Origin: Martinezella multihospitum
GTDB taxonomy: Bacteria; Pseudomonadota; Alphaproteobacteria; Rhizobiales; Rhizobiaceae
Direction: 5' to 3'
DNA length: 64,000 nucleotides
NCBI RefSeq assembly: GCF_900094585.1
Contig: NZ_FMAG01000004.1
Coordinates: 868,001 to 932,000, forward strand
Position 1 is the stretch's first letter, and each line of letters opens with the position of its first letter. A program made the translations under genes and the position numbers. The notes below the pieces were generated by a model, which was given only the letters and a program-made list of their open reading frames with translations, was not told the origin of the DNA and ran no database searches. Positions 25,573 to 34,699 of this stretch are shown piece after piece.

Positions 25573-26913
25573 ATGGCCCGGACCGACAAGATGAAACTCG
25601 GAACTTTCGTCTATACGTTCGGCTTTCATCCGGCCTCCTGGCTGCATCCGGCAAGCAATGTCAACGGCGCCAACGACTTCGCGCATCTCCTCGATGTCGC
25701 CAAAAGATCCGAGGCGGCGAAATTCGATTTCATGTTCATGGCCGATTCTCCGGCAGCGGCCGTCGGCGATCCGAATGCACTTGCCCGCATTCCCACAAAG
25801 ATGAACCGCTTCGAACCCCTCTCGCTGCTCTCGGCACTGGCGGTTACAACCAACGATCTCGGTCTCGTGGCGACGGTCTCAACGAGCTACTACGAGCCAT
25901 ACAATGTCGCCCGCCTGTTTTCCTCGATCGACCATCTGAGCAAGGGCCGCGTCTGCTGGAACGTCGTCACCTCCGACCATGACGAAACCGGCTATAATTT
26001 CAATCGCGAGGGGCTCGATCCGCACGCGCTGCGTTATGAGCGGGGCAACGAGTTCGTCGACGTCGTATTCGGCCTTTGGGACAGCTTCGAGGAAGGCGCG
26101 CTCCTTCTCGATCGCGAAAACGGCGTCTACTATGACAAGGATAAGCACCACACGCTCAACCACAAGGGCAAGCACTTTAAGGTTCGCGGCCCCCTTAATA
26201 TCGCGCGAACGCCGCAAGGCCGTCCTGTCATCGCCCAGGCAGGCGGCTCCGAACCCGGAATGGACATGGCGGCACGCACCGCCGAGATCGTCTTCAGCCT
26301 CGCATCGAACATCGAGCGGAACCGGTCCTTTTACGACAATGTCAAAGGCCGGATGGCGGCCTATGGCCGCGATAGAGACGATCTGAAAATCATGCCGGGC
26401 ATCGTCGTCAACGTCGGCGAAACCGAGGCCGAGGCAAGGGCAAAAGTCGACTATCTGATCGACAAGATGCACCCGGATGTCGGACGGTTGATGCTCTCCG
26501 AATTCCTGGAAGCGGACCTGCGCGGCGTGGCTCTCGATGAACCCTTCCCGATGGACCGGCTGCCGGCGGCACCAAAGGGATCGCGCGCCTTGTTCGACGA
26601 ACTGGTCGATTTCGTCAAGAGCGGCCATACCGTCGGCGAGCTGATCCGGCACTATGCAGAAAAGCACACCGGAAACGGCATAACAGGCACGCCGGCCCAG
26701 ATCGCCGACTATATGGAGGAGTGGTTCGAGACACGTGCCGCCGACGGCTTTATCCTGATGTTTCCGACCTTGCCGTCCAGCCTCGACGACTTCGTGCGGC
26801 TCGTCGTGCCGGAGCTTCGCCGCCGCGGCCTGTTCCGCAAGGACTATGAAGGCAGGACGCTGCGCGAAAACCTCGGCATTTCAATGCCGGCAAACCGCTT
26901 TGCCAAGGCGTGA
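25573..26913 (+). CDS. FMN-dependent monooxygenase, NtaA/SnaA/DszA family
   Basis: A 446-residue flavin-dependent enzyme of the class II luciferase-like group. It has KMKLGTFVYTFGFHPASW at the N terminus, the long insert with VVTSDHDETGYNFNREG and HYERGNEF-like sequence typical of NtaA and SnaA, and RTPQGRPVIAQAGGSE followed by a long C-terminal part. These use reduced FMN supplied by a partner reductase, which is the next gene. Known substrates include nitrilotriacetate and S- or N-substituted organics. GGGAG precedes the ATG. Confidence 0.87.
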   Translation: MARTDKMKLGTFVYTFGFHPASWLHPASNVNGANDFAHLLDVAKRSEAAKFDFMFMADSPAAAVGDPNALARIPTKMNRFEPLSLLSALAVTTNDLGLVATVSTSYYEPYNVARLFSSIDHLSKGRVCWNVVTSDHDETGYNFNREGLDPHALRYERGNEFVDVVFGLWDSFEEGALLLDRENGVYYDKDKHHTLNHKGKHFKVRGPLNIARTPQGRPVIAQAGGSEPGMDMAARTAEIVFSLASNIERNRSFYDNVKGRMAAYGRDRDDLKIMPGIVVNVGETEAEARAKVDYLIDKMHPDVGRLMLSEFLEADLRGVALDEPFPMDRLPAAPKGSRALFDELVDFVKSGHTVGELIRHYAEKHTGNGITGTPAQIADYMEEWFETRAADGFILMFPTLPSSLDDFVRLVVPELRRRGLFRKDYEGRTLRENLGISMPANRFAKA

Positions 26914-26924
26914 GGGCCAGTCCG

Positions 26925-27464
26925 ATGGGAGACGAGGCTCTGATCAGCGACACGGAATTCCGGCTATCGATGCGTCATCTGGCCGGCGCGATCAGCGTTA
27001 TAACGGTTGGTGACGGGCAGGATCGTACCGGTTTCACCGCAACGTCGGTTTCCTCGTTTTCGGCGGAGCGGCCTTCCGTGATCGTCAGCGTCAACAGGGC
27101 CTCCTCCTCCTGGCCGGCGATGCAGCGCTATGGCTGCTTCTGCGTCAACGTGCTTGCTGCCGACCAGCTGCATGTGGCGCAATCCTTCGCCGGTATTGGC
27201 GGACGCAAGGGCGCTGACCGGTACGATGGTGCGCGATGGTACCGCCTCAAGACAGGCGCAGCTGCCCTTGAAAAGGCCCTGACGGTCCTGGACTGCAAGC
27301 TCGAAACCGCTTTCCAGCATCACTCCCATGCCATTCTGATCGGGCACATCTGTGCGACGGAAATCCGGCAGGACATCGGGCCGCTTCTCTATTGGCGGGG
27401 CGGCTATCATGACCTTCCGGCCGCTGTCGATGAATGCCGCCTAGCGGAGCCGATCCGGCAATAA
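26925..27464 (+). CDS. flavin reductase partner of the monooxygenase
   Basis: A 179-residue Flavin_Reduct (HpaC/NtaB-like) domain: FRLSMRHLAGAISVITV, TGFTATSVSSFSAERPSVIVSVN, CFCVNVLAADQ and IGHICATEIR. It reduces FMN with NAD(P)H for the preceding enzyme. ATG 26925 is preferred because GAGGG lies 8 bases upstream; a GTG at 26910 overlapping the previous stop is the alternative. Its 3-prime end overlaps the convergent aminotransferase gene by 24 bases. Confidence 0.85.
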   Translation: MGDEALISDTEFRLSMRHLAGAISVITVGDGQDRTGFTATSVSSFSAERPSVIVSVNRASSSWPAMQRYGCFCVNVLAADQLHVAQSFAGIGGRKGADRYDGARWYRLKTGAAALEKALTVLDCKLETAFQHHSHAILIGHICATEIRQDIGPLLYWRGGYHDLPAAVDECRLAEPIRQ

Positions 27465-28604
27465 CCCGATCGAGGCGACATCTGCATTGGCAAAGGCAAG
27501 CCTGAGGTAGCGCTCCTGCCCCTCCCCGAAATAGGCGCCTGGTATGCAGACGACACCGCGCTCGCGGGCTAAGTCTTCGGCAACCTCGGACGACGACCGA
27601 TCCGCCAGAGGATGGCGAACGAAGGCGAAATAGGCGCCGATCGCTGCAATCTCCCAACCTGCCAGCCCGGAAAAAGCCAGTCTCAAAGCCTCGGCACGGC
27701 GGGCGATCTCCAGCCGGTTGCCCGCCCGCCAATCGGCGAGGACCGGCAGAGCCGAGGCAACGGCGACCTGAGCCGAACGCGGGGCGCAGATCTGCATATT
27801 GTCCATCACCTTGGCGAGCTCTGCGATGAGCTTTGGACCTGCTGTGACGGCACCCAGCCGATGGCCGGGAATGCAGAAGGATTTCGAGAAGCTATAGAGA
27901 AGAACGAGCGTATCCTCCCAGCCCGGCTCCGACAGCAGGGCGTGCGGCCGGCCATAATCTTCGGCGAGGAAATCACGATAGGTTTCGTCAACGACCAACC
28001 AGGCGCCGTATTTTCGGCACAGCGTGAAAAGCGCGTGAAGCAGGCCAGGCGGATAGACGGCACCGGTCGGATTGTTGGGCGTAACAACGGCAAGCATCTT
28101 CGCGCCGGCCGCAAGTGCGGCCTCGGCTGAAGCGAGATCGGGGAGAAAGCCGGCGGTGGGATCGCAATCGACGAGTCGCCGCCCGATCCCCAGCATCGAC
28201 AGCGTCGTGTCGTGATTGAAATAAAAGGGATTGGTGAGCGCTACGGTATCGCCCGCGCCAGCAAGCGCGATCGCTGCACACATGAATGCCTGATTGCAGC
28301 CGGCGGTGATGTGGATATTGGCGGCAGATATGTCGGCACCATAAAGTTCTGCAACATGGGCCGCATAGGCCTTTCGCAACGCAGGCTCGCCCTCGATCGG
28401 CCCATATCCGGTCATCGCCTGTTGTCCAGCCGTCTCGCCAAGAAGCCGCAGCATCTCCGGATGCGCGGGGTAGCCGGGCACGGCCTGCGACAAATCGATG
28501 AGCGGCCCCTTCTGCCCTTTGTATTCGCGACCCCAGGCAACGACGGACGGGATGGGCGGAGGGGAGAGGCGGGAAACGAGCGAATTGGATTTTGCAGCGA
28601 TCAT
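27441..28604 (-). CDS. class I/II PLP-dependent aminotransferase
   Basis: A 387-residue fold-type I aminotransferase (AspC/ArAT-like). Visible motifs are YGPIEGEPALRKAYA, TAGCNQAFMCA, VTPNNPTGAVYPP, VVDETYRDF, and YSFSKSFCIPGHRLG with the PLP lysine in SFSKSF. The substrate cannot be deduced. It is convergent with the flavin reductase gene and divergent from the agmatinase-like gene, so it may share regulation with either unit. Confidence 0.87.
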   Translation of the reverse strand: MIAAKSNSLVSRLSPPPIPSVVAWGREYKGQKGPLIDLSQAVPGYPAHPEMLRLLGETAGQQAMTGYGPIEGEPALRKAYAAHVAELYGADISAANIHITAGCNQAFMCAAIALAGAGDTVALTNPFYFNHDTTLSMLGIGRRLVDCDPTAGFLPDLASAEAALAAGAKMLAVVTPNNPTGAVYPPGLLHALFTLCRKYGAWLVVDETYRDFLAEDYGRPHALLSEPGWEDTLVLLYSFSKSFCIPGHRLGAVTAGPKLIAELAKVMDNMQICAPRSAQVAVASALPVLADWRAGNRLEIARRAEALRLAFSGLAGWEIAAIGAYFAFVRHPLADRSSSEVAEDLARERGVVCIPGAYFGEGQERYLRLAFANADVASIGLLPDRLR

Positions 28605-28618
28605 ATCGATTTCTCTTT

Positions 28619-28647
28619 GATACCGATTGCTACAACGATACCAATTG
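28619..28647 (+). repeat. tandem 11-base repeat between divergent genes
   Basis: GATACCGATTG at 28619-28629 and GATACCAATTG at 28637-28647 differ by one base and are 18 bases apart. They lie in the 90-base gap between the aminotransferase and agmatinase starts, as expected for a shared regulator site. Confidence 0.45.
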
Positions 28648-28694
28648 TTTTCTCAACCTCTTTATTGAGTGAGACAGACCTCAAGCGGAGACGC

Positions 28695-29756
28695 ATGCAC
28701 ATGGTGTGGGACAAGATGCGGCTCGAACAGCTGCGCGCGGAATTTTCAGACGCCAATGGCGGCGAGATATTCGACGAGAAGTTTCGCAAGGTCGCGGAGA
28801 AAATCATCTCCAAGAGTGGTACGAGGCTGGCGCCCTACGCCGGTGTCCCGACATTCCTCAGCGCACCCTACATGCAGGTTGCAGCCGACGAGCCGGACTT
28901 CGGCAATCTCCAGGTGGCGATAACGGGGATACCGATGGATCTCGGCGTCACCAATCGCCCCGGCTCCCGCTTCGGACCGCGCGCCCTTCGCGCCATCGAG
29001 AGGATCGGCCCTTACAATCACGTTCTGGGAACGGCGCCGGTTTTCGATCTCAGGGTCGCCGACATTGGCGACGTGCCGTTCCAGAGCCGCTATCGGCTGG
29101 AGCTCAGTCACGACGATATCGAGAAACGCATCGGCCAGATCGTCGATGCCGGCGTCGCGCCGCTCTCGGTCGGGGGTGACCACTCCATTACCCATCCCAT
29201 CTTGAAGGCTGTCGGCCGGAACCAGCCGGTCGGTCTCATTCACATCGATGCTCACTGCGACACCAGCGGCGCCTTCGATCAGACGAAGTTTCATCACGGG
29301 GGGCCGTTCCGCAATGCCGTGCTGGACGGCGTGCTCGATCCGACAAGGACAATCCAGATCGGCATCCGCGGGTCGGCGGAATACTTATGGGAGTTCTCCT
29401 ATAAATCAGGCATGACCGTGATCCACGCCGAGGACCTCAGCGGAACAGGGATGGAAGCCGTCATCGCCAAGGCTAAATCCATCGTCGGCGACGGCCCGAC
29501 CTACCTCTCCTTCGACATCGACAGCCTCGATCCCAGCTTCGCGCCTGGTACGGGTACACCGGAGGTCGGCGGATTGACGACGCGAGAAGTTCTAGAGCTG
29601 ATCCGCGGGCTGAAAGGCATAAACCTCGTGGGCGGCGACGTCGTCGAGGTTGCGCCGCAATATGACGCAACGACCAACACAGCACATGCCGGAGCACAGG
29701 TACTCTTCGAGATCCTGAGCCTGATGGTGTTCAGCCCATCGATCGGCAGACGCTGA
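28695..29756 (+). CDS. agmatinase-family ureohydrolase
   Basis: A 353-residue arginase/agmatinase enzyme that splits urea from a guanidino compound using two manganese ions. Metal ligands are in GGDHSITHP, HIDAHCDTSG and SFDIDSLDPSFAPG. ATG 28695 has GGAG 4 bases upstream; ATG 28701 is equally possible. The N terminus (about 60 residues before the core) is longer than in classic agmatinase, and relatives act on guanidinobutyrate or guanidinopropionate. It may process a guanidino amino acid imported by the operon at 20530. Confidence 0.86.
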   Translation: MHMVWDKMRLEQLRAEFSDANGGEIFDEKFRKVAEKIISKSGTRLAPYAGVPTFLSAPYMQVAADEPDFGNLQVAITGIPMDLGVTNRPGSRFGPRALRAIERIGPYNHVLGTAPVFDLRVADIGDVPFQSRYRLELSHDDIEKRIGQIVDAGVAPLSVGGDHSITHPILKAVGRNQPVGLIHIDAHCDTSGAFDQTKFHHGGPFRNAVLDGVLDPTRTIQIGIRGSAEYLWEFSYKSGMTVIHAEDLSGTGMEAVIAKAKSIVGDGPTYLSFDIDSLDPSFAPGTGTPEVGGLTTREVLELIRGLKGINLVGGDVVEVAPQYDATTNTAHAGAQVLFEILSLMVFSPSIGRR

Positions 29757-29998
29757 GTGTTGCGGGCCAATCAACGCGAAGTCTGCGAATAAGCTCCGGC
29801 AACATCGCCGTAGGTTGAAGCGAGGACCGAGCAACGGATCCAGGACGACAATCACCGTTCTCGATAAAACAAGCGCTGATGGAGAGGTCGTCCTGGCAAA
29901 GCACCAACTCGACGCGCATGTCACTGGTGTTCGTGATACCTAGACAGATGCAGAGGGCTGGCGTTAAGCTTTGGCTTTGTAACGGCGATACCAGAACC

Positions 29999-30619
29999 AT
30001 GAACATGATTGGATCCCCCGGGAAATCGGGAGAAGACAACGAGGAAAAGATACTGACCAATCCGACGCGGCTTGGAGGCCGTCTGAGGCTCGCCAGGCAA
30101 ACCCGGGGCTTGACTCTTAAGGCTCTCGCCCTGGCTGCGGATTGCTCTGAAAGCCTGTTGTCGAAAATTGAAAACGGCAAGGCTTCGCCCTCGCTGCCGA
30201 TGCTGCATAGACTTGTCGGTGTTTTGGGTACGAATATTGGCTGGATGTTCGAGGAGGCCGACGGTGAAGAGGGTATTGTCTTCCGTTCCGGGACAAGGCC
30301 TCTGATTGGACTCGACCCATTGCGCAGAGGGGAAGGCATCTCTCTCGAACGGATAATCCCCTATTCGCAAGGTCATCTGCTTCAATGCAACATCCACCAC
30401 ATCGAGGCTGGCGGCCAAAGTGCCGGGCCGATCCAGCATGTCGGCGAGGAGGTTGGATACGTTCTTGCCGGCGAAATCGAACTTATGGTTGGTGAACGCA
30501 CATTCCGGCTTTCCGTCGGCGACAGCTTCGTCTTCAACTCCGAACTGCCCCATTGGTATCGCAATGTGGGATCGGAGCGCGCAAGCATCTTCTGGGTCAA
30601 TACGCCGGCGACCTTCTAG
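29999..30619 (+). CDS. XRE-family regulator with C-terminal cupin domain
   Basis: A 206-residue protein from ATG 29999; earlier in-frame starts exist back to 29879 without better ribosome sites. The helix-turn-helix is at about 20-75 (GRLRLARQTRGLTLKALALA, CSESLLSKIENGKASPS). The cupin barrel follows at about 125-200 (HHIEAGGQSAG, GEEVGYVLAGEIEL, LSVGDSFVFNSELPHWYRN). Such proteins sense a small molecule in the cupin and often repress an adjacent operon. Two matching palindromes lie just downstream, before the importer operon. Confidence 0.82.
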   Translation: MNMIGSPGKSGEDNEEKILTNPTRLGGRLRLARQTRGLTLKALALAADCSESLLSKIENGKASPSLPMLHRLVGVLGTNIGWMFEEADGEEGIVFRSGTRPLIGLDPLRRGEGISLERIIPYSQGHLLQCNIHHIEAGGQSAGPIQHVGEEVGYVLAGEIELMVGERTFRLSVGDSFVFNSELPHWYRNVGSERASIFWVNTPATF

Positions 30620-30670
30620 CGCCGCCACCGTCCTGAAAACGAACTTACGATCATCTTCAAAATCACCAAT

Positions 30671-30704
30671 TCAAGTCACTTGACAATCATTCAAGTTACT
30701 TGAA
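30671..30704 (+). promoter_or_regulatory. paired palindromic operators before the importer operon
   Basis: TCAAGTCACTTGA (30671-30683) and TTCAAGTTACTTGAA (30690-30704) are perfect inverted repeats of TCAAGT-N-ACTTGA. Their centres (30677 and 30697) are 20 bases apart, close to two helical turns, so two dimers could bind on the same face. They lie 37 bases before the binding-protein start. The XRE-cupin protein encoded just upstream is the obvious candidate to bind them. Confidence 0.65.
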
Positions 30705-30740
30705 TACTCCCCTTGCAATCCAAAAACATGGGGAACGATC

Positions 30741-31682
30741 ATGCATTTCAAGAAATACCTGTTCGGTTGCGCGATTGGCGCAACCGTCGCACTTGCCTGC
30801 AGTGCCGGCACCGCGATGGCGAATACGCTGGCTCTCGTGACGATCAACCAGCAGGCTCTCTTCTTCAACCAGATCAATGACGGCGCCAAGGAGGCGGCAA
30901 AAAAGGCCGGCGCCGATCTTGTCATATTCAACGCCAACAACGTACCCAGTGCGCAGAATGACGCCATCGAGAACTACATCACCCAGAAGGTCGACGGCAT
31001 CATATTGGTCGCCATCGACGTAAACGGGGTGAAGCCGGCAATCACCGCCGCCAAGAAGGCCGGCATCCCGGTCATCGCCATCGACGCCCAGATTCCGAAC
31101 GGCGACAACATCGCCTTCGTGGGTGTCGACAATACCAAGGCGGGCGAGGAGATCGGCAAGTTCTATTCCGATTACGTCAAGGACAAGATGGGCGGCAGCG
31201 CCAAGGTCGGCGTGGTCGGCGCACTCAATTCCTTCATCCAGAACCAGCGTCTTGACGGATTTAAGGCGGCGGTAAAGGCTGGCGGCCAGAAGGTCGACTT
31301 CCTCGATACCGTAGACGGTCAGAACGTGCAGGATGTCGCGCTCAGTGCGGCGGAAAATCTCATTACCGCCAATCCCGACATGACGACGCTCTATGCGACC
31401 GGCGAGCCGGCACTCCTCGGCGCCGTTGCGGCTGTCACCAGCCAGGGCAAAACTGGCAACGTCAAGGTCTTCGGCTGGGATCTGACCAAGCAGGCGATCG
31501 AAGGCATCGATCAGGGTTGGGTTACGGCCGTTATCCAGCAGGATCCGGCCGGCGAAGGCAAGGCGGCCGTCGAAGCCCTCGTCAAGGTGAAAAAAGGCGA
31601 CAAGATCGATCCGATCATCAATGTGCCAGTGACCATCGTCACCAAGGAAAATGTCGACAAGTTCCGGGGCATGTTCAAGTAG
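30741..31682 (+). CDS. ribose-type sugar-binding protein of ABC importer
   Basis: A 313-residue RbsB-like periplasmic protein with a signal peptide cleaved near AMA-NT (residue 27). The ligand core has ITQKVDGIILVAIDVNGVKP, AGIPVIAIDAQIPNG and VFGWDLTKQAIEGI. GGGGAA precedes the ATG. It is the first gene of an eight-gene operon ending at 38467. The ligand is unknown; the attached enzymes suggest a phosphorylatable sugar linked to an amide or ester group. Confidence 0.87.
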   Translation: MHFKKYLFGCAIGATVALACSAGTAMANTLALVTINQQALFFNQINDGAKEAAKKAGADLVIFNANNVPSAQNDAIENYITQKVDGIILVAIDVNGVKPAITAAKKAGIPVIAIDAQIPNGDNIAFVGVDNTKAGEEIGKFYSDYVKDKMGGSAKVGVVGALNSFIQNQRLDGFKAAVKAGGQKVDFLDTVDGQNVQDVALSAAENLITANPDMTTLYATGEPALLGAVAAVTSQGKTGNVKVFGWDLTKQAIEGIDQGWVTAVIQQDPAGEGKAAVEALVKVKKGDKIDPIINVPVTIVTKENVDKFRGMFK

Positions 31683-31698
31683 CTCTCGCACCTCGTCA

Positions 31699-31727
31699 CG
31701 TCATGGCCGATCGCTTCGGCCATGACG
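31699..31727 (+). terminator. intercistronic stem-loop after the binding-protein gene
   Basis: A perfect 12-base stem (CGTCATGGCCGA with TCGGCCATGACG) and a 5-base loop, 16 bases after the binding-protein stop and before the ATPase gene. No T-run follows. It probably sets a higher level of binding protein than of the downstream products. Confidence 0.65.
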
Positions 31728-31771
31728 TTGTGGCATCATGGCTAAGGCCATTTCCGCAAGGCAGCATTGAT

Positions 31772-32569
31772 ATGACAAACGCTGATACCTACCGCGTCAG
31801 GATGACCGGCATTTCCAAACGCTATGGTACGATGCAGTCGCTGGACAATGTATCGTTGACCTTGAAGCCGGGCGAGGTCCTCGGCCTTGTCGGCGACAAC
31901 GGCGCCGGCAAATCGACCCTGAGCAAAGTGCTTTCGGGCGCGGTCATCCCGGATTCGGGGACGATCGAGATCGACGGCAAACCAGTTTCCTTTGCCTCGC
32001 CCGCTGATGCACGCGCCGCGCATGTCGAGATGGTCTACCAAGATCTGTCCCTTTGCGACACGGTCGACGTGGCTGGAAATCTCTTTCTGGGGCGTGAACC
32101 GAAATGGAAGATTGCAGGCATTCCAATCCTCGACAAGAAGACCATGCATGAACGAGCGCGCCATATGCTGGAAGGGCTCGGCATCGTCATTCCGGACACG
32201 CATCTGAAGGTCGAGAATCTCTCAGGCGGCCAACGCCAGTCCATCGCGATCGGACGTGCGGCGTCATTCAATCCCTCGGTCCTCATCATGGACGAGCCGA
32301 CGGCTGCCCTGGCGGTTGCTGAAGTCGAGGCGGTGCTGGAGCTCATCCGCACGGTCAGTGCCCGCGGCGTCAGCGTCATTCTGATCACGCATCGCCTGCA
32401 GGATCTCTTCCTCGTCTGCGATCGCATCCAGGTGATGTATGAAGGGCAGAACGTCGCCGAGCGCCTCATCGCCGAAACGAATATCGAAGAAGTCGTCAAC
32501 CTGATCGTCGGTCGCAAGTTCTCCGCACGCTCGGCCGGCCAACATACAGAGCGAGGCGCTTCCGTATGA
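31772..32569 (+). CDS. sugar ABC importer ATP-binding protein, single domain
   Basis: A 265-residue one-cassette ATPase of the type found in rhizobial fructose/ribose-like systems: Walker A GDNGAGKST, LSGGQRQSIAIGRAASF and VLIMDEPTAALAVAEV, ending with a short RbsA-like tail. It has half the length of the double-domain protein at 13965, so two copies would dimerise. ATG 31772 begins MTNADTYRV. It overlaps the permease gene by 4 bases. Confidence 0.87.
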   Translation: MTNADTYRVRMTGISKRYGTMQSLDNVSLTLKPGEVLGLVGDNGAGKSTLSKVLSGAVIPDSGTIEIDGKPVSFASPADARAAHVEMVYQDLSLCDTVDVAGNLFLGREPKWKIAGIPILDKKTMHERARHMLEGLGIVIPDTHLKVENLSGGQRQSIAIGRAASFNPSVLIMDEPTAALAVAEVEAVLELIRTVSARGVSVILITHRLQDLFLVCDRIQVMYEGQNVAERLIAETNIEEVVNLIVGRKFSARSAGQHTERGASV

Positions 32570-33579
32570 CCATGACATCCTCTCACGCCCAAACCGCCCC
32601 CTCATCCCGTTTGCGCAAGGCACGCCTCTATGACAAGGCGATAGCCAATGGCGGCATTGTTTCGATCGCCCTGTTTTTCATCGCGGTCTGCTTTTTCTTC
32701 TCTCTCTTCACAAACGTCTTTCTGACCGCTCCCAATCTGTTGAACGTGGTCAGACAGTCCGCCCCCTTGTTGATCGTGGCGGCGGCGATGACTTTCGTCA
32801 TCACTACAGGCGGTATCGATCTTTCGGTTGGATCCGTATTGGCCCTTGCCGCAACGCTTTCGGCTGCCTGCCTTCAGGCTGGAATCGCATGGCCGGTTGT
32901 CGTTGTTCTGATGATGCTTCTGGGCGCAGCAACCGGCCTGATTCAGGGATATTTCATCGCCTATGAGCGGATCCCCGCCTTCATCGTCACGCTGGCCGGG
33001 CTATCGGTCATCAGGGGCCTGGCATTGCTTATCACCGGTGGCTACTCGATTCCGGTCGATCCACAGAGCCCGTTTACCGCGATCGGCCAGGCCTGGTTCT
33101 TTGGCATCCCTGCCCCCGCGATGATCGCGATCGTCGCCCTTATCGCAGCCTATATCGCCTTCAACGAAACGCCCTTCGGGCGATACGTCACCGGCATCGG
33201 TGCCAATGCCGAAGCGGTCCGCCGCGCCGGCGTCAACACGCGGCGCGTCACCTTGTTCGTCTATGTGATATCGGGTGTTGCAGCTTCCGTCGCCGGCATC
33301 ATTCTTGCCGCGCGCCTGGGTTCCGGCTCCTCAAATGCCGGGCAAGGCTTCGAGCTCGATGTCATTGCCGCGGTTGTACTGGGCGGTACGAGCCTGTTCG
33401 GCGGGCGCGGTTCGGTCGTCGGCACGGTACTCGGCGCCTTGACCGTTGCCGTTATCGCCAACGGCCTGATCCTTTCGCACATGTCACCCTTCTTCACGCC
33501 GATCGTAACCGGGGTCATCATCCTCGTGGCGATCTGGTTGAACTTCCGCCTTTTCAAAGGCGCAGTAAGGGGCCGCTGA
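32566..33579 (+). CDS. sugar ABC importer permease (RbsC type)
   Basis: A 337-residue membrane protein with about ten spans: TFVITTGGIDLSVGSVLA, IVTLAGLSVIRGLALL, GIGANAEAVRRAGV and AAVVLGGTSLFGGRGS are the family signatures. It starts in the ATGA overlap with the ATPase and ends 2 bases before the next gene, so the enzyme genes are coupled to the importer. Confidence 0.89.
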   Translation: MTMTSSHAQTAPSSRLRKARLYDKAIANGGIVSIALFFIAVCFFFSLFTNVFLTAPNLLNVVRQSAPLLIVAAAMTFVITTGGIDLSVGSVLALAATLSAACLQAGIAWPVVVVLMMLLGAATGLIQGYFIAYERIPAFIVTLAGLSVIRGLALLITGGYSIPVDPQSPFTAIGQAWFFGIPAPAMIAIVALIAAYIAFNETPFGRYVTGIGANAEAVRRAGVNTRRVTLFVYVISGVAASVAGIILAARLGSGSSNAGQGFELDVIAAVVLGGTSLFGGRGSVVGTVLGALTVAVIANGLILSHMSPFFTPIVTGVIILVAIWLNFRLFKGAVRGR

Positions 33580-33581
33580 GC

Positions 33582-34673
33582 ATGATGGATCATCTCTTTG
33601 CCGAGGGGACCAGAACGCGTCATGCCATCGGCGTTCACACCGGATGCGCAATGACCGTGCTTGGCCCCATTCCGGTCGCCGATATGGGCGTGACGCTCAT
33701 GCACGAGCACATCTTCCTTGACGGAGCGACCTCATGGAAGTGCCCTTGCCATCCCGACGAAAAGGCGACCGCCGAACAGCCGGTTGGAATAGAGATCATC
33801 GGCGAGTTGCGGATGAACCCCTATATGAACCGCGACAACGTCTCGCTGGACGATCAGGATCTGGCCCTCGCCGAGCTTTCCCGCTTCCAGAAGCTTGGTG
33901 GCCACACTGTGGTGGAAACCACCAACTTCGGCATAGGGCGCAATGCTGAACAGTTGCGACGCGTCGCCCGCATGTCTGGTCTGAAGATCGTCATGGGGAC
34001 TGGCTTCTATCTGGAGCATACGCATCCGGAGTGGCTGAAGGGGATGGATCTGGACGAGGTCACCGCCTTCATCGTCAACGACGTCGGCGGTGGTGAAACC
34101 CAGCCAGACATCCTGGCAGGCATCATCGGTGAGGTCGGCGTCAGCAAGGACTTTACGGCCGAGGAGCAAAAATCCTTGAGGGCATCGGCGCGAGCCTCAC
34201 GGTTGACTGGCCTGCCATTATCCATCCATTTGCCGGGATGGGAGCGCCTTGCCCATCGCGTCCTGGATGTAGTCGAGGAAGAAGGCGCGGACCTCCGTCA
34301 CACTGTGCTCTGCCACATGAATCCCAGCCATAATGATCTTCATTATCAAAAGAGCCTCGCAGAACGTGGCGCTTTCCTGGAATACGACATGATCGGCATG
34401 GATTATTACTACGCCGATCAGGATGCCCAATCGCCATCGGACGAGGAGAACGCCAGGGCGATCAGGGCACTCGTAGACCTGGGCCTTGCCGATCGGCTGC
34501 TTTTGTCGCAGGACGTCTTTCTCAAGATCATGCTGACCCGCTATGGCGGCTTCGGCTATGGCTATATTCTCAAGCATTTCCTGCCGCGACTGAAACGTCA
34601 TGGTGTCGATCAGCAGGCGATCGACCAAATGCTGATCACCAATCCCCAATCGGTATTTTCCGCCTCGGCCTGA
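33582..34673 (+). CDS. phosphotriesterase-like metal-dependent hydrolase
   Basis: A 363-residue amidohydrolase-superfamily protein. Metal ligands are visible as HEH in TLMHEHIFLDG, a bridging glutamate in IIGEVGVS (where true phosphotriesterase has a carboxylated lysine), histidines in LSIHLPGW and LCHMNPSHND, and the aspartate in LLSQDVF. The glutamate bridge places it with phosphotriesterase homology proteins, several of which are lactonases or esterases. It starts 2 bases after the permease stop. It may open a lactone or cleave an ester of the imported compound. Confidence 0.82.
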   Translation: MMDHLFAEGTRTRHAIGVHTGCAMTVLGPIPVADMGVTLMHEHIFLDGATSWKCPCHPDEKATAEQPVGIEIIGELRMNPYMNRDNVSLDDQDLALAELSRFQKLGGHTVVETTNFGIGRNAEQLRRVARMSGLKIVMGTGFYLEHTHPEWLKGMDLDEVTAFIVNDVGGGETQPDILAGIIGEVGVSKDFTAEEQKSLRASARASRLTGLPLSIHLPGWERLAHRVLDVVEEEGADLRHTVLCHMNPSHNDLHYQKSLAERGAFLEYDMIGMDYYYADQDAQSPSDEENARAIRALVDLGLADRLLLSQDVFLKIMLTRYGGFGYGYILKHFLPRLKRHGVDQQAIDQMLITNPQSVFSASA

Positions 34674-34699
34674 AGGTCGGGTGCATTCAAGGAGCAGAC

